DNA from: Planctomycetota bacterium
GTDB taxonomy: Bacteria > Planctomycetota > Phycisphaerae > UBA1845 > PWPN01
Direction of reading: 5' to 3'
NCBI GenBank assembly: GCA_022711465.1
Contig: JAKLEZ010000017.1
Span: 84,671 to 148,670 of the forward strand
DNA length: 64,000 nucleotides
In this document: positions 17,531 through 26,921 of the stretch, in pieces
Layout: each line of letters begins with the position of its first letter
How positions within the stretch are numbered: position 1 is the stretch's first letter
Program-made: the position numbers and the translations under genes
Notes under the pieces: model-generated
Databases searched by the model: none
What the model was told of the DNA's origin: nothing
What the model saw: the letters and a program-made list of their open reading frames with translations, nothing else

Positions 17531-17803
17531 TCACATTTCGCCGAATCCGCCTTCGATGAGCGCCGCCAGGGCTCCAAGGGCCCCGTCGGCGTCGTCGCCG
17601 TCCGCCAGCAGCTCCAATTTGGTGCCCTTCGTGGCTTCCAGGAGCATCATCTCCATCGGGTTTTTTCCATCGACCTGGCAGGTGCCCTTCTTCACGACCA
17701 CTCGAGATTGGAACTGCCGGGCGATATCCACAAACTTCATCACGGGTCGCGCGTGCAAACCCTGGTCATTGGGGATGATCACAACCCGGGAGACTTCTGC
17801 CAA
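17531..17803 (-). CDS. ptsH: HPr phosphocarrier protein
   Basis: A 90-residue carrier between enzyme I and EIIA proteins. The phospho-His lies in GLHARPV (His17). Where Firmicute and many other HPr proteins have the regulatory Ser46, the aligned segment reads GKNPMEMMLL, with Asn in its place, so HPr kinase regulation is not expected. The start codon is TTG at 17803; the ribosome binding site is weak, but the N-terminal length fits the family. It lies between ptsN (95 bp upstream) and ptsI (6 bp downstream). Confidence 0.95.
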   Translation of the reverse strand: MAEVSRVVIIPNDQGLHARPVMKFVDIARQFQSRVVVKKGTCQVDGKNPMEMMLLEATKGTKLELLADGDDADGALGALAALIEGGFGEM

Positions 17804-17898
17804 AGTGATCTCGGCTACTTACCTGGAGACCATCGATATCCCGTTGACGAGCGGGGCGTCCGATCAAGGGCGAGCCACCGCGATCAAAGCCATCGAGA

Positions 17899-18372
17899 TC
17901 ATCCGGCGGGAAGCTCGTCCGCCTCCTTGATCAGGTCCACGATCTCTTCCTTGGTCGACGCCTGCCGCAGGAACCGCCGGAAATTATCGCGTTGCAGATG
18001 GCGGAAAATGTTCTCCATCGACGCCAAATGCTGGTCCGGGTTATCGGGCGGACTCAGCAACAACACCACGATGTACACGGGAGCGCGATCTAGAGCGGCG
18101 AAGTCCACGCCACCGCTCGATCGGGCGATTGTCGCGGAGATGCCCTTGATGGCCGCATGGCGAACGTGTGGTACGGCCACACCCTTGCCGAAGCCGGTGC
18201 TGCCCTGGTTCTCGCGCTGAATGACGGCCTTGCTCACGGCGGCCGCCTCGTTCTCGCTCAGGCCGATGGACGGAGCGATGGCGTTGACCATTTCCCGGAT
18301 CACACCGTTTCGGTCGGTAGCCTGAAGGTCGGGAATGACGGCGTCCGTCACGATAAAATCAGTTAGCTTCAT
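17899..18372 (-). CDS. ptsN: PTS EIIA protein, nitrogen-type (PtsN-like)
   Basis: A 157-residue EIIA domain of the fructose/nitrogen class. The phosphorylation site is in GVAVPHVRHA (His near residue 73), followed by the DFAALDRAPVYIVVLLLSPP segment typical of the family. In proteobacteria, unphosphorylated or phosphorylated PtsN regulates potassium uptake, cell-envelope stress and metabolism, not sugar import. The ATG at 18372 has AGGTG 7 nt upstream. It sits between hpf (47 bp upstream) and ptsH, recalling the rpoN-hpf-ptsN cluster of E. coli, but rpoN is absent here. Confidence 0.92.
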   Translation of the reverse strand: MKLTDFIVTDAVIPDLQATDRNGVIREMVNAIAPSIGLSENEAAAVSKAVIQRENQGSTGFGKGVAVPHVRHAAIKGISATIARSSGGVDFAALDRAPVYIVVLLLSPPDNPDQHLASMENIFRHLQRDNFRRFLRQASTKEEIVDLIKEADELPAG

Positions 18373-18419
18373 GGTTTAGCACCTGTCGGCCCAACTTCTT
18401 GGGGTCACGCCTTGCGACG

Positions 18420-18770
18420 TCAGCTTGCCTGCTCCGTCACCTCATCTTCGGTCATTTTCGTACCTGGTTTCACGGAACGTCTCCGGTGTCGGAGCTTATC
18501 TTTGTGCTTTCGCAGCTGCTGGCTGAGCTTGTCGATGACCAAGTCGATGGCCTCGAAGAAGTCACCTGCCGCGACCTGGCCCACAAAGGACTGCTTGTGA
18601 TCGGTATGGATAACGACTTCGACGCTATGCTGGATCTGCTCCCGGTCAACGATGATATCGATACGGTCGATGCGGTCGAAGAAGCGGGCCAGTTTCGAGG
18701 CCTTGTCCTCGGCGTATTGTCTCATCGGGTCGGTGATGTCGACATGCCGCCCGGTCACGGAAAGCTGCAC
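18420..18770 (-). CDS. hpf: Ribosome hibernation promoting factor, short form
   Basis: A 116-residue protein of the HPF/RaiA family that binds the decoding region of the 30S subunit in non-growing cells and blocks translation. The fold is seen as MQLSVTGRHVDITDPMRQY, the VEVVIHTD strand, DFFEAIDLVIDKLSQQL helix and a basic C-terminal tail. It lacks the C-terminal dimerisation domain of long HPF. The start is GTG at 18770 with a perfect AAGGAGG 7 nt upstream. It is the first gene of the hpf-ptsN-ptsH-ptsI group. Its promoter lies in the 219 bp shared with the divergent gene at 18990. Confidence 0.94.
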   Translation of the reverse strand: MQLSVTGRHVDITDPMRQYAEDKASKLARFFDRIDRIDIIVDREQIQHSVEVVIHTDHKQSFVGQVAAGDFFEAIDLVIDKLSQQLRKHKDKLRHRRRSVKPGTKMTEDEVTEQAS

Positions 18771-18989
18771 GCATCAACCTCCTTCTGCGCGAGCCGCCGG
18801 CAACCGCGGATCGCCCTGGATTGCCAGGCAGGGCCTGCCATACGCCGGTGGCCCTTAACCACGCAGCGACAAAGGATTGTGGCTCAGCCCATGATAAACA
18901 GCAAGGGAATGTACGGCATCGGTCTCGCGGCGTCAATACCGCCGGGGCCGGTTTGCAAAGCCTTAGAGGCGGCTCTAAGATGCCCGGCG

Positions 18990-20855
18990 ATGTACCAGGT
19001 TTACTCTATCCAGCGTCCGGGGCACCCCCGATGGGCCCTGGCGGCCAGTGGGCTTCTCCTGGTGGCCAGCGTTGGACTGGCCTGGGGCCTGATCCACGCC
19101 AAATCTCGCGGCACCTACATGCCACTGGAGGACCAGTCCCGCGACTATCCGGCGCGGGGCATACGGGCGAGGTTGCCGAGCGGGTGGGAGGCGTTGGACG
19201 GTGCGAGGGTTGCCAGCCTTCCGGCGGTGGTGGCGGCGGTGGCCGCTCCGGAGGAATCGGACAGGGTTGCCTGCATCTTTCGGGGGAATCGTCAGCGGTT
19301 AGGGGTACCTTCCGCCCACGTTCTTGACGTACTTGAGGAGGCGTTTGTTCATCTTCGTCTGGCCGGTGATGTGGAGACTGAGCCGGCCATGATCGGTCCC
19401 TTTTTTGCCCGCACGGTCCGTTCGACGGCCGGTGACCGCATTGGCAAGGCACCGGGCTCTCACTTTCTCGCCCGGGTGGCCTTTGCCCCGGACGGTCAGA
19501 CTTTCGGGATTCTGCTGCTGCTGCCCCGGAAGCCGACCCCGCGCGACGAGCAGCTCCTGGGCGAAATGGGTCAGCATCTCCAGCTCCTTACGCTGTCACT
19601 TGACGAATCTCCGGCCAGACTGATGGCGGACGCCGGCATCCGATTTGATCCCCCTACGAAGGCAAGGTTCGTGAAGCCGGATCCGCCGCCTGGGCCGCCC
19701 TCGCCGCAGCTTCGCCTGATGAGTGATGATCCGGCCACCTGCTGGTACTTGAGCATCTGGCGAGTGCCTTTGCTGGGCACGCGGACCTGTGCACAGCTGG
19801 TTGAGAGTCTTGCCCTCACGACCCTTCGCCAAGGCAGGCTCAGAAAGCAGCCAGTCAGGAGCACAGTGGCCGGGCACGAGGTTGCGCGGCTGAGCATCTC
19901 GCCGGACGAAGAGGCCCAGCCCCGCTCGGGGGCCCAGATCTGGTGCGTCCAGATGGATGGTGATACTGCCCTGTTTCTGGTCGGGCACCATGAAGCCGAG
20001 GCGGGCCCCAGGTTGAGTGAAGTCTGTGAATCGATTGTTGCCGGTGTCTCATTGTCTGGAACCGACTCTCTGGTGGACACATCCGCCGCTCTTGAAGTGG
20101 GTCGTCGGTACCTGCGTGAAATCGCGGCGGAGAAGCTCACCAGCAAGTGGGGTGATCTGGTTGACCGTCGCCAGCGGTTCGTGCTTCGCGGATTGGCCGG
20201 TGTGCGGCTCCAGGAGGAGACGTCCTACCAAGTGGCGCGCAGGGAGGATGGCTCTCGCTGGTGGCGACAACTCACCACGTACTCGTTGCCGGGGCCCTTG
20301 GCCGCGATGGCCCCTGCCGCCACGGACGAATGGGTGGTGCGTGATGACGCCAGCGGACATGAGGGCCGGGTTCGATGGCCCGCGAGTTCGGGGACCGATG
20401 AGCGGATCGAGTACCTGGAGACGCGTTCTCCGGGCGGGGGCGAGGTCGTGTGCTCTCTGAGCATGCCTCAGAAGGAGCCTCGAGACTGGACGTTGGGGAT
20501 AGATGACAACTACGCGTGCCAGCCGGTTCTTCTCGAAGCGGCGGCCAAGGCGGCCCGAGATCCCGACCGGCATGTCGCTCTGTTCTCCACGAGTGAGGTT
20601 TTCAATCCGCACCTATCCTGGGTCATGGCGAACCCGCTGGGTGAACTGCCTCTGCCCGGCTCGGAGGAGGATCGAAGCGTGGCCGCTGTCCGGCTGTGGA
20701 CCGACTATGAAGACGAACCGGAGATCCTGTACTTCGACGAATCCGACCACCTGATGGGCATGAGCCTGGAGAGAGACCTGCACCTGGAGCGTGAGAGCCG
20801 TTCTTTCAGACGCGACGACTCCCGGTCCTTTTTCGATCGCAGACAAAGACCATGA
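18990..20855 (+). CDS. Membrane-anchored protein of unknown function
   Basis: A 621-residue protein with one N-terminal transmembrane helix (about residues 15-35, WALAASGLLLVASVGLAWGL) and a large extracytoplasmic part. No family was recognised. The early region contains a segment starting IRARLPSGWEAL that looks like a small alpha/beta domain found in lipoprotein-like sensors (compare the same pattern, FGFSIRTPAGS, in the next gene). A C-terminal part is rich in charged residues (ESRSFRRDDSRSFFDRRQR). The frame is open back to 18399 on paper, but that extension overlaps hpf antisense and lacks sense. The ATG at 18990 places the helix at the N-terminus. The stop overlaps the next start (ATGA), so the two are translationally coupled. 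Confidence 0.75.
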   Translation: MYQVYSIQRPGHPRWALAASGLLLVASVGLAWGLIHAKSRGTYMPLEDQSRDYPARGIRARLPSGWEALDGARVASLPAVVAAVAAPEESDRVACIFRGNRQRLGVPSAHVLDVLEEAFVHLRLAGDVETEPAMIGPFFARTVRSTAGDRIGKAPGSHFLARVAFAPDGQTFGILLLLPRKPTPRDEQLLGEMGQHLQLLTLSLDESPARLMADAGIRFDPPTKARFVKPDPPPGPPSPQLRLMSDDPATCWYLSIWRVPLLGTRTCAQLVESLALTTLRQGRLRKQPVRSTVAGHEVARLSISPDEEAQPRSGAQIWCVQMDGDTALFLVGHHEAEAGPRLSEVCESIVAGVSLSGTDSLVDTSAALEVGRRYLREIAAEKLTSKWGDLVDRRQRFVLRGLAGVRLQEETSYQVARREDGSRWWRQLTTYSLPGPLAAMAPAATDEWVVRDDASGHEGRVRWPASSGTDERIEYLETRSPGGGEVVCSLSMPQKEPRDWTLGIDDNYACQPVLLEAAAKAARDPDRHVALFSTSEVFNPHLSWVMANPLGELPLPGSEEDRSVAAVRLWTDYEDEPEILYFDESDHLMGMSLERDLHLERESRSFRRDDSRSFFDRRQRP

Positions 20856-22378
20856 GACGCGGAAAGACGAGATTGAACGGAGAAGACGTCCCACAGACCC
20901 ATCCGGCGGCCGTGCTGGCCGTACTCGTGCACCTGGTCCTGCCAGGTGGGTTCGCGGCGGCTCAAACGCCGCCCATTCCGGCTGCCAGCGACAAGAGCCG
21001 GCTTGACGAGAGCCCTTACGTGGACGGCAGTTTTGGCTTCTCGATCAGGACTCCGGCTGGATCGATCGTGCAGCGTGAGAAGAAGCTGGTCGGCCTGGCC
21101 GATGTCGAGATTGTCCGCTTCGTCCAACCCGAGTTTGCCTGGTCGCTGGTGGTGCGGCTGTCCAGAACCAGTCGGGCACTGAGCACCGACCTGCTGCTCG
21201 AGGAGGTGAGCCGGAGTGTCAGGGCCGAGCACCAGGAAATCAAGCCGATTCGGAGCGAGGCCGCTCGTTTCGCCGGCCGGGAAGGTGTGCGGTTCGCCGC
21301 GACGTTCACCGGCGAGAACCAGACGTGGCTTCGGCAGCAGGCGGTGATCACCAAGTCGCCCACCGAGTACTACAGCCTGATTCTGCTTTCGCCTGTTGAC
21401 GATCAGGCTGCGGCCGCATCGGTGTTTGAGCGAATTGCCACGAGCTTCGAGATCCTGCGTACCGAGGAGACCCAGCGGGAAATCAACGAGGCACTCCGGC
21501 GCGGCCAGGCGCTGATCCAGTCGATCGCCGCTGATCCGAAGAAGCTGCGTTCGCTTGCGGCCCACGATGACTATCTCTTTGTCCTCCAGGGTGGCAAAGA
21601 GATCGGCTTTGTCCACATCCACTCCACTCCTTTCGAATACGGTGGACGCCAAGGGGTGGCCGTCCGCGAATGGAGCTGGGTGATGAAGGCCGATGGAACG
21701 ACCCAGCTTCTGCATGACATGTTCGAGGGTACCGGCCTGCCGTTCTCGCGATGGGAGACCATGGTCCGCACCATCAGCCCCATCCCGGCGGGTACGGATG
21801 TCATCACCAGTCTGGCGCAGCTCGAACGGGGCATCCGGCAGGACGACACGCTTCTGGTCACCTACACCCGGAAGGCCGACGACGCGGAGATGAAGGACAA
21901 GGCCATTACCATCGAGTCCAGCTTTGCCTCGCCTGCTTTCCTGCTGCTCCTGCCCCGGCTGGTGGACCTCGCCAAACCCGAGCTTTACGCCTTCTCCGCG
22001 TTCAGCACCGATCGTCGCGGTCTCAGTCTGCGTACCTTTCGCATCCTTGGCCAGAAGGAGACCTTGATCGACGGTCGACGAACACCGGTGTTCACCATTC
22101 AGGACAGCGAGGGTCTTTTGCCCCCGGTTAGCGAGCTGCTGGTGGACGGCGCCGGCCGGCTCCTACGTGTTTCTTCCGGACCGGTGGAGATGGTGGGTAC
22201 GACCCAGGCCGAGGTTGAACGGCGGTACAAGAACCGCGTGGATGCCGCCCTGGCCATTTTCCAGAAGAAGCCGGTCCGACTGCCCATGCCGCCGGACCGG
22301 TCGGCGGAGAAACCGGGAGGAATACCGAGCACTGCGGTTCAGATTCCGGCCCCGACGAGCAGGCCCACCCCACCCTAG
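20852..22378 (+). CDS. Exported protein of unknown function, coupled to the previous gene
   Basis: A 508-residue protein with an N-terminal hydrophobic segment after a charged start (about residues 18-38, ending FAAAQ), probably a signal peptide. The mature part begins with a SPYVDGSFGFSIRTPAGS segment that resembles the start of the extracytoplasmic part of the preceding gene product, followed by a mixed alpha/beta region and a C-terminal half with strands containing VAVREWSWVMKADGT. The Pro-rich tail ends PAPTSRPTPP. There are no catalytic motifs. The 4-nt overlap with the upstream gene and shared domain suggest the two proteins work together at the envelope. Confidence 0.72.
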   Translation: MRRGKTRLNGEDVPQTHPAAVLAVLVHLVLPGGFAAAQTPPIPAASDKSRLDESPYVDGSFGFSIRTPAGSIVQREKKLVGLADVEIVRFVQPEFAWSLVVRLSRTSRALSTDLLLEEVSRSVRAEHQEIKPIRSEAARFAGREGVRFAATFTGENQTWLRQQAVITKSPTEYYSLILLSPVDDQAAAASVFERIATSFEILRTEETQREINEALRRGQALIQSIAADPKKLRSLAAHDDYLFVLQGGKEIGFVHIHSTPFEYGGRQGVAVREWSWVMKADGTTQLLHDMFEGTGLPFSRWETMVRTISPIPAGTDVITSLAQLERGIRQDDTLLVTYTRKADDAEMKDKAITIESSFASPAFLLLLPRLVDLAKPELYAFSAFSTDRRGLSLRTFRILGQKETLIDGRRTPVFTIQDSEGLLPPVSELLVDGAGRLLRVSSGPVEMVGTTQAEVERRYKNRVDAALAIFQKKPVRLPMPPDRSAEKPGGIPSTAVQIPAPTSRPTPP

Positions 22379-22461
22379 TCTACGGCCGGGGTAGCATGGT
22401 AGTACGTATCACCCTTCAGCGGGGGCTTCTCAGGCCAGTCCGGCGCTGCTATTCTTGGGTC

Positions 22462-23781
22462 ATGGATGTACCCACCGCGCCCAGCGTAACGAACGAACCG
22501 CGGCCCTGTCAGCCCTACGTCCCCAAGCAGCGGCCGCCGGAGGAAGTGAAGGCCTACCACAAGATCAAGCGGACCTGCCACTTAGTTGACATTGGGCTCT
22601 CGCTGATCTACTGGGGGCTTTGGCTCGCCCTGGCCTCTCCTTTCGTCGCCTGGCTGGACGGTTGGATCGACGCCCGATGGCCAGCCCTTATCGTGGCGGC
22701 CCTGGTCATGTTCGGAGGCAAGATCCTGTTCCTGCTGCCGCTGAGCTACTACGACGGGTTTCTGCTGGAGCGACGATACGACCTGACCAACCAGACGCCC
22801 AGAAGTTGGCTGGTTTTCGAGATCAAGGGCTGGCTGGTGCAGTTCGTCATTGGTGGAATCCTGGTGGCCGGCTTGTTTGCTCTGCTCTGGTATTCAGGTC
22901 GGCTATGGGGCCTGTGGGTGTGGATCGGGATCATGCTCTTCAGCATCGGGTTGGCCAAGGTTTTCCCGCTGGTCATTCTCCCGATTTTCTATCCCTCCAA
23001 GCCGCTGGAACGGCCAGCCCTGGCGGAACGTCTGAAGGCCCTGGCCGGGCAGGCCGGGATGACGCTGACCGGCATTTTCAATCTGGGTCTCAGCGCGGAG
23101 ACCAAGAAGGCCAACGCCATGCTGGCGGGTCTCGGGTCGACCCGGCGCGTCTACCTGAGCGACACGCTGCTGGACGCTTTTCAGGACGACCAGATCGCCG
23201 TCGTGTTCGCTCACGAGCTCGGCCATCACATCCGCAAGCACATCTTCAAGAGTATCGGCCTGGCGGCCTTGGTGACGTCCGGTCTTGTGGTCCTCATCCG
23301 CTGGCGATTGGACCCGTTCGCGGGCGGCCCGCCCGACGGCTGGGCGGGCTCGATCGCCGGGCTGGCCGAAGTCGGGATGCTCTTGTGTCTCTATCCGCTC
23401 GCCGTGGGCCCGATCACGTACGCGATCAGTCGGCATTTTGAACGTCAGGCAGATGCTGACGCCCTGCACATGACGGATGATCCGGGCGCATTCCGGAAGG
23501 CCTTCGAGCTACTGCGGGACATGAATCTGGCCGACCCGAATCCACCGCGATGGGAGGAGATCATGTTTGACGACCATCCAGCCATGGCGAAGCGTATCGC
23601 CATAGCCGATGAATACGCCCGGGAGAAAAGCCGGCGGAGACAGGATCATGATCACGAGACGCCTCTCGGCGGGCACGATGGCCCTCATTCTGCTTGCGGC
23701 GCCGGCGCAGGCCTTCCATCCCGCGGTGAGCCGGAATGGCCCCATCGAACTGAGCCTGGAGGGGCCGGCGAAGACCGCTGA
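22462..23781 (+). CDS. M48 (Ste24-like) membrane zinc metalloprotease
   Basis: A 439-residue integral membrane protease of the CAAX-protease 1 class. Several hydrophobic helices precede the HELGHH motif (His251, Glu252, His255; zinc and catalytic base); the third ligand is in RHFERQADADAL. The usual C-terminal segment, DDHPAMAKRIAIADEYAREK, is present. The last 45 residues are His/Gly/Pro-rich and read through the start of the next gene in another frame; family members normally end before this tail. The start at 22462 has only a weak binding site; an ATG at 22396 would add 22 basic residues. In bacteria such enzymes degrade or process membrane proteins. Confidence 0.9.
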   Translation: MDVPTAPSVTNEPRPCQPYVPKQRPPEEVKAYHKIKRTCHLVDIGLSLIYWGLWLALASPFVAWLDGWIDARWPALIVAALVMFGGKILFLLPLSYYDGFLLERRYDLTNQTPRSWLVFEIKGWLVQFVIGGILVAGLFALLWYSGRLWGLWVWIGIMLFSIGLAKVFPLVILPIFYPSKPLERPALAERLKALAGQAGMTLTGIFNLGLSAETKKANAMLAGLGSTRRVYLSDTLLDAFQDDQIAVVFAHELGHHIRKHIFKSIGLAALVTSGLVVLIRWRLDPFAGGPPDGWAGSIAGLAEVGMLLCLYPLAVGPITYAISRHFERQADADALHMTDDPGAFRKAFELLRDMNLADPNPPRWEEIMFDDHPAMAKRIAIADEYAREKSRRRQDHDHETPLGGHDGPHSACGAGAGLPSRGEPEWPHRTEPGGAGEDR

Positions 23782-26700
23782 GCGCGCCATCGCACTCACG
23801 GCCACGATCAGGAACACTGGCGATGGTCCGGTCTCGGGGAAGGTACGGATCCAGGCCATTGACGATTGGCGAGCTACCCCTGCCGAAGGCCAGTCGTTCC
23901 TGGTTCCCGGTCGTTCACAGCTTCAGCTCGCTTTCCGGGCGACCGCGGGACCGAACACCTACAATGCCCTGTACCCGTTCCACGCATTCGCCGACTGTGA
24001 GATTGCCGAGAAGAAGCTCACCTGCCATGTGGTTCTGGTGGTCGAGACCCAGCTCGCGGATCCACCGCGTCCTGCGGTCGCACCCGTCGATTTCAGGCCC
24101 ATCGAGGTGCAGGCGAACTCCAGGCTGGCTCTCTGGCGGGTTCCCGTTCACCGCACGGTCATCCAGTTGCGTGACAGGAAGACGACCATGCAGCCGCCCG
24201 GATGGAGTGGTGCGGAGTCGGCTCACCGAACAAGCGTTTTCTTCAACCGATCCGAGAATCGCGGCACGACCAAGCCGGTCATTGCCATCCATCCTCCCTG
24301 GCATGGACAGTCGGGCACGGCTCTTCTGGAATTCCCCTTGCGCCTTCCGGACGGAGGGGCGATTGAATTATCCTTTGCCCATGCGATCCGGTCGCATCAT
24401 GTGGAAGCCGGCGAGCCGCCCAGTGACGGGGTGACATTCCGGGTCCGGGCGGTGCCGATGGATGCCCCGGCCGGCGTCTTCGGCGAGATCCTCTACGAGC
24501 AGCACAGCGACGCGAAGGTGTGGAAGGACGCAAAAACGGACCTGACCCGTTTTTCCGGCCGTGCCATCCGCCTGCAGTTCGAGTCACACCCCGGCCCCAA
24601 GCATGATACGACCTGCGATGAGTCCTACTGGGGCGAACCGCTGATCGTGGCCGGGACACCCCCACCCCCGCCGCCCTTTCCGCCGAAATCGAACGACCGG
24701 TCGCGAGTTCTGGGCACCGTGATTCTCGACATGAAGCCGTGCGAGGTCCGTTTCTGGCCCGGACCGAGAGGAATCCTCGATGGCACGATCGCGTTCTCGC
24801 TCGGTGACCGACGGCTCTGCTTCCGAGGGTTCCAGGTCACGGTTGCGGGCTACCGGCTGGACGATCCGGCCTCGCTTGCCACGCTGGTGGAGATTCGCGA
24901 GGAATCACCGGGACCGGGATATCGGGTGCGCCATCGGTTCACCGATCCACTGGGACACTCCTACGACCTCCTTGGCAGCCTGCAGGTCGAGAGACACGGT
25001 CTCAAGGCCGCGTTCCGCCTCGACGCCCTTTCCGCCCCGAAGCCCTGGTCGAGCATTCGCATCGAGGACCTGGCTGCTGGTCCCTGGAGCGATCTCGCAG
25101 AGCGGGTCTACGCCGGTGTTGGTAATGTCATCGTCAAGCCCGAGCCGTTTTCGCTTGCGTTCGACGGCCACCAGCTGGCCACGTCGTTTGTGGGCCTGGA
25201 TTTCGCCGGGGGCCTATCGGTGGTGCAGGCGGTTGACGTAGTTCCCTCGCGATTCGCGGTTGACCCCGGCGCGAAGCACTACAGCCTACATTCGGCTCAC
25301 GCCCAGACGCTGACCTTCGTGCCGGCCACTGACATCTGGCAAGCGGTGCGTGCCTGGCGGAGCCACAACGGGTTAAGAGCCGGCGCCGGAGTTGCCAAGC
25401 TGGCCGGCCGGGCGGTCTTCGACCTCTGGGGCGGCCGCTATGGTCCGTCCGCCGACGCGCTCGAGCGGGCCTGGCGGTACGGGCTGACCGATTCCGTTGT
25501 CGTCTGGCACAACTGGCAGCGATGGGGTTACGATTATCGCCTGCCGGACATCCTCCCGCCCAATCCCGATCTGGGGACACCGGCCGAGTTCCGCCGACTC
25601 GCGGACGCCTGCAAGCGTCATGGTGTTCTTTTCGCTCCGCACGACAACTACATCGACTACTATCCTGACGCCGACGGTTACTCTTACGAGCACATTGCCT
25701 TCACTTTCGATCGGCAGCCTGTTCGTGCGTGGTTCAATCCTGGCCCCAAGGCCCAGTCTTTTCGCTGGCGAGCTGATCGCATCGGTCCGGCTGTCGAGCA
25801 GAACATCCGCGAGATTCACAGGGATTACGCTCCGACCGCCTATTTCATTGATGTCTTCTCATCGATTCAGCCGTATGACTACTGGACGCACGACGGCCAG
25901 TTCTTCGATGCCAATTCCACGCGCGACGTCTGGCGAAGCACGTTCGCCCGGATCCGCGAGCAACTCGGTGAGAACGCCCCGCAGATCTCGGAGAGCGGCC
26001 ATGACCAGTTGGTCGGCTGGCTGGACGGTGCCCAATGCAACCATCTGCGCGTGGACGCCAAGCCCCCGAAGGAATCCTGGACTGTCTGGCGAGTGGCATG
26101 CGCCGAGGCCGAGCGGATCGCCTGGCTCGATGCCGCGCATCACGCCCTCTTCGTGCTGCATGGTGCGGGCTACCAGGATCGCTACGCCGGCGGGCTCGAC
26201 CGCGCCGCGCACGGCATCTACAGCGACGACTACCTCTGCGCCGAGGCAATGACCGGCCATCCGCCCATGGTCTCGGAGCCCTTCGGCCGCAGTGTTGTCC
26301 GCAAGTACTGGCTGCTGCACGATCTGGGCAGTGCCCTCGGCCGCGCGAACCTCGAGGATGTCATCTTCTTTGAGGGTGACATTCACCGGCAGATCGTGTC
26401 CTGGTCCAACGGAGGCAAGGTGTATGTCAACCGTGGCGAAAAGGAGTGGACAATCGAGGGGCACACTCTGCCTGCGTACGGATTCTGGGCGACAGTCCCG
26501 GTGGCCGAGGATGGGCAGGTGGAGGTTGCTGTCGAGAGGGTGGGTGGTACGGTGGTGGAGTGGTCTCGATCGCCGGCCGCCTGGTATGTACACGCGCGGG
26601 AGGCGAGCGGACCGATTCCCTTTGGGCCGATTGCGACCGACGGGGGTCTGCGGCTGACCAAGGATGGCGCGAAGGTCCGTGTGACAGTACTTCCTGACAG

Positions 26701-26875
26701 CAGGCCATTCCAGATCAGCGTGCAGCGCGAAGGTCCATTCTGGTCTATGCCAGGGTCATCTCGCCTGGAGGCAATCGACGAAGGGGGAAAGCCCCTGAAG
26801 GTTCCACCGATCGGGGCTTCGTCCGCTACGATGACCTGGACCACTGGAGCCGGTGTCTTCGCCTACCAATTCTAG
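23648..26875 (+). CDS. Large secreted TIM-barrel glycosidase-like protein (DUF5696/GH101-like)
   Basis: A 1075-residue exported protein with a signal peptide (residues 1-24, ending APAQA). Residues about 25-140 are Ig-like (LEGPAKTAERAIALT), then beta-rich domains follow to about 590. The central region (about 590-900) reads like a (beta/alpha)8 barrel, with DSVVVWHNWQRWGYDY, GVLFAPHDNYIDYY, AYFIDVFSSIQPYDYW and a SESGHDQLVGW segment; acidic residues in the last two are candidate catalytic groups by analogy with GH101/DUF5696 enzymes. A C-terminal beta-sandwich follows. The substrate is unknown. The ATG at 23648 has GGAGA 7 nt upstream and overlaps the protease gene by 134 bp in another frame. 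Confidence 0.72.
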   Translation: MITRRLSAGTMALILLAAPAQAFHPAVSRNGPIELSLEGPAKTAERAIALTATIRNTGDGPVSGKVRIQAIDDWRATPAEGQSFLVPGRSQLQLAFRATAGPNTYNALYPFHAFADCEIAEKKLTCHVVLVVETQLADPPRPAVAPVDFRPIEVQANSRLALWRVPVHRTVIQLRDRKTTMQPPGWSGAESAHRTSVFFNRSENRGTTKPVIAIHPPWHGQSGTALLEFPLRLPDGGAIELSFAHAIRSHHVEAGEPPSDGVTFRVRAVPMDAPAGVFGEILYEQHSDAKVWKDAKTDLTRFSGRAIRLQFESHPGPKHDTTCDESYWGEPLIVAGTPPPPPPFPPKSNDRSRVLGTVILDMKPCEVRFWPGPRGILDGTIAFSLGDRRLCFRGFQVTVAGYRLDDPASLATLVEIREESPGPGYRVRHRFTDPLGHSYDLLGSLQVERHGLKAAFRLDALSAPKPWSSIRIEDLAAGPWSDLAERVYAGVGNVIVKPEPFSLAFDGHQLATSFVGLDFAGGLSVVQAVDVVPSRFAVDPGAKHYSLHSAHAQTLTFVPATDIWQAVRAWRSHNGLRAGAGVAKLAGRAVFDLWGGRYGPSADALERAWRYGLTDSVVVWHNWQRWGYDYRLPDILPPNPDLGTPAEFRRLADACKRHGVLFAPHDNYIDYYPDADGYSYEHIAFTFDRQPVRAWFNPGPKAQSFRWRADRIGPAVEQNIREIHRDYAPTAYFIDVFSSIQPYDYWTHDGQFFDANSTRDVWRSTFARIREQLGENAPQISESGHDQLVGWLDGAQCNHLRVDAKPPKESWTVWRVACAEAERIAWLDAAHHALFVLHGAGYQDRYAGGLDRAAHGIYSDDYLCAEAMTGHPPMVSEPFGRSVVRKYWLLHDLGSALGRANLEDVIFFEGDIHRQIVSWSNGGKVYVNRGEKEWTIEGHTLPAYGFWATVPVAEDGQVEVAVERVGGTVVEWSRSPAAWYVHAREASGPIPFGPIATDGGLRLTKDGAKVRVTVLPDSRPFQISVQREGPFWSMPGSSRLEAIDEGGKPLKVPPIGASSATMTWTTGAGVFAYQF

Positions 26876-26882
26876 GTCCAGG

Positions 26883-26921
26883 AGCCTCCAAGCCAGAGGC
26901 GGCTACCGGCTTGGGGGCTTC
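26883..26921 (+). terminator. Probable terminator hairpin between convergent genes
   Basis: Twelve-base arms 26883-26894 and 26908-26919 pair with one G-U, leaving a 13-nt loop. It starts 8 nt after the stop of the plus-strand glycosidase-like gene and overlaps the last codons of the convergent sulfatase gene. The tail after the stem is short (TCTGAG), so termination efficiency is uncertain. Confidence 0.5.

Noticed and set aside
18399..18989. N-terminal extension of the gene at 18990
   Set aside because: It is antisense to hpf and lacks a signal or fold; the ATG at 18990 places the membrane helix at the N-terminus.
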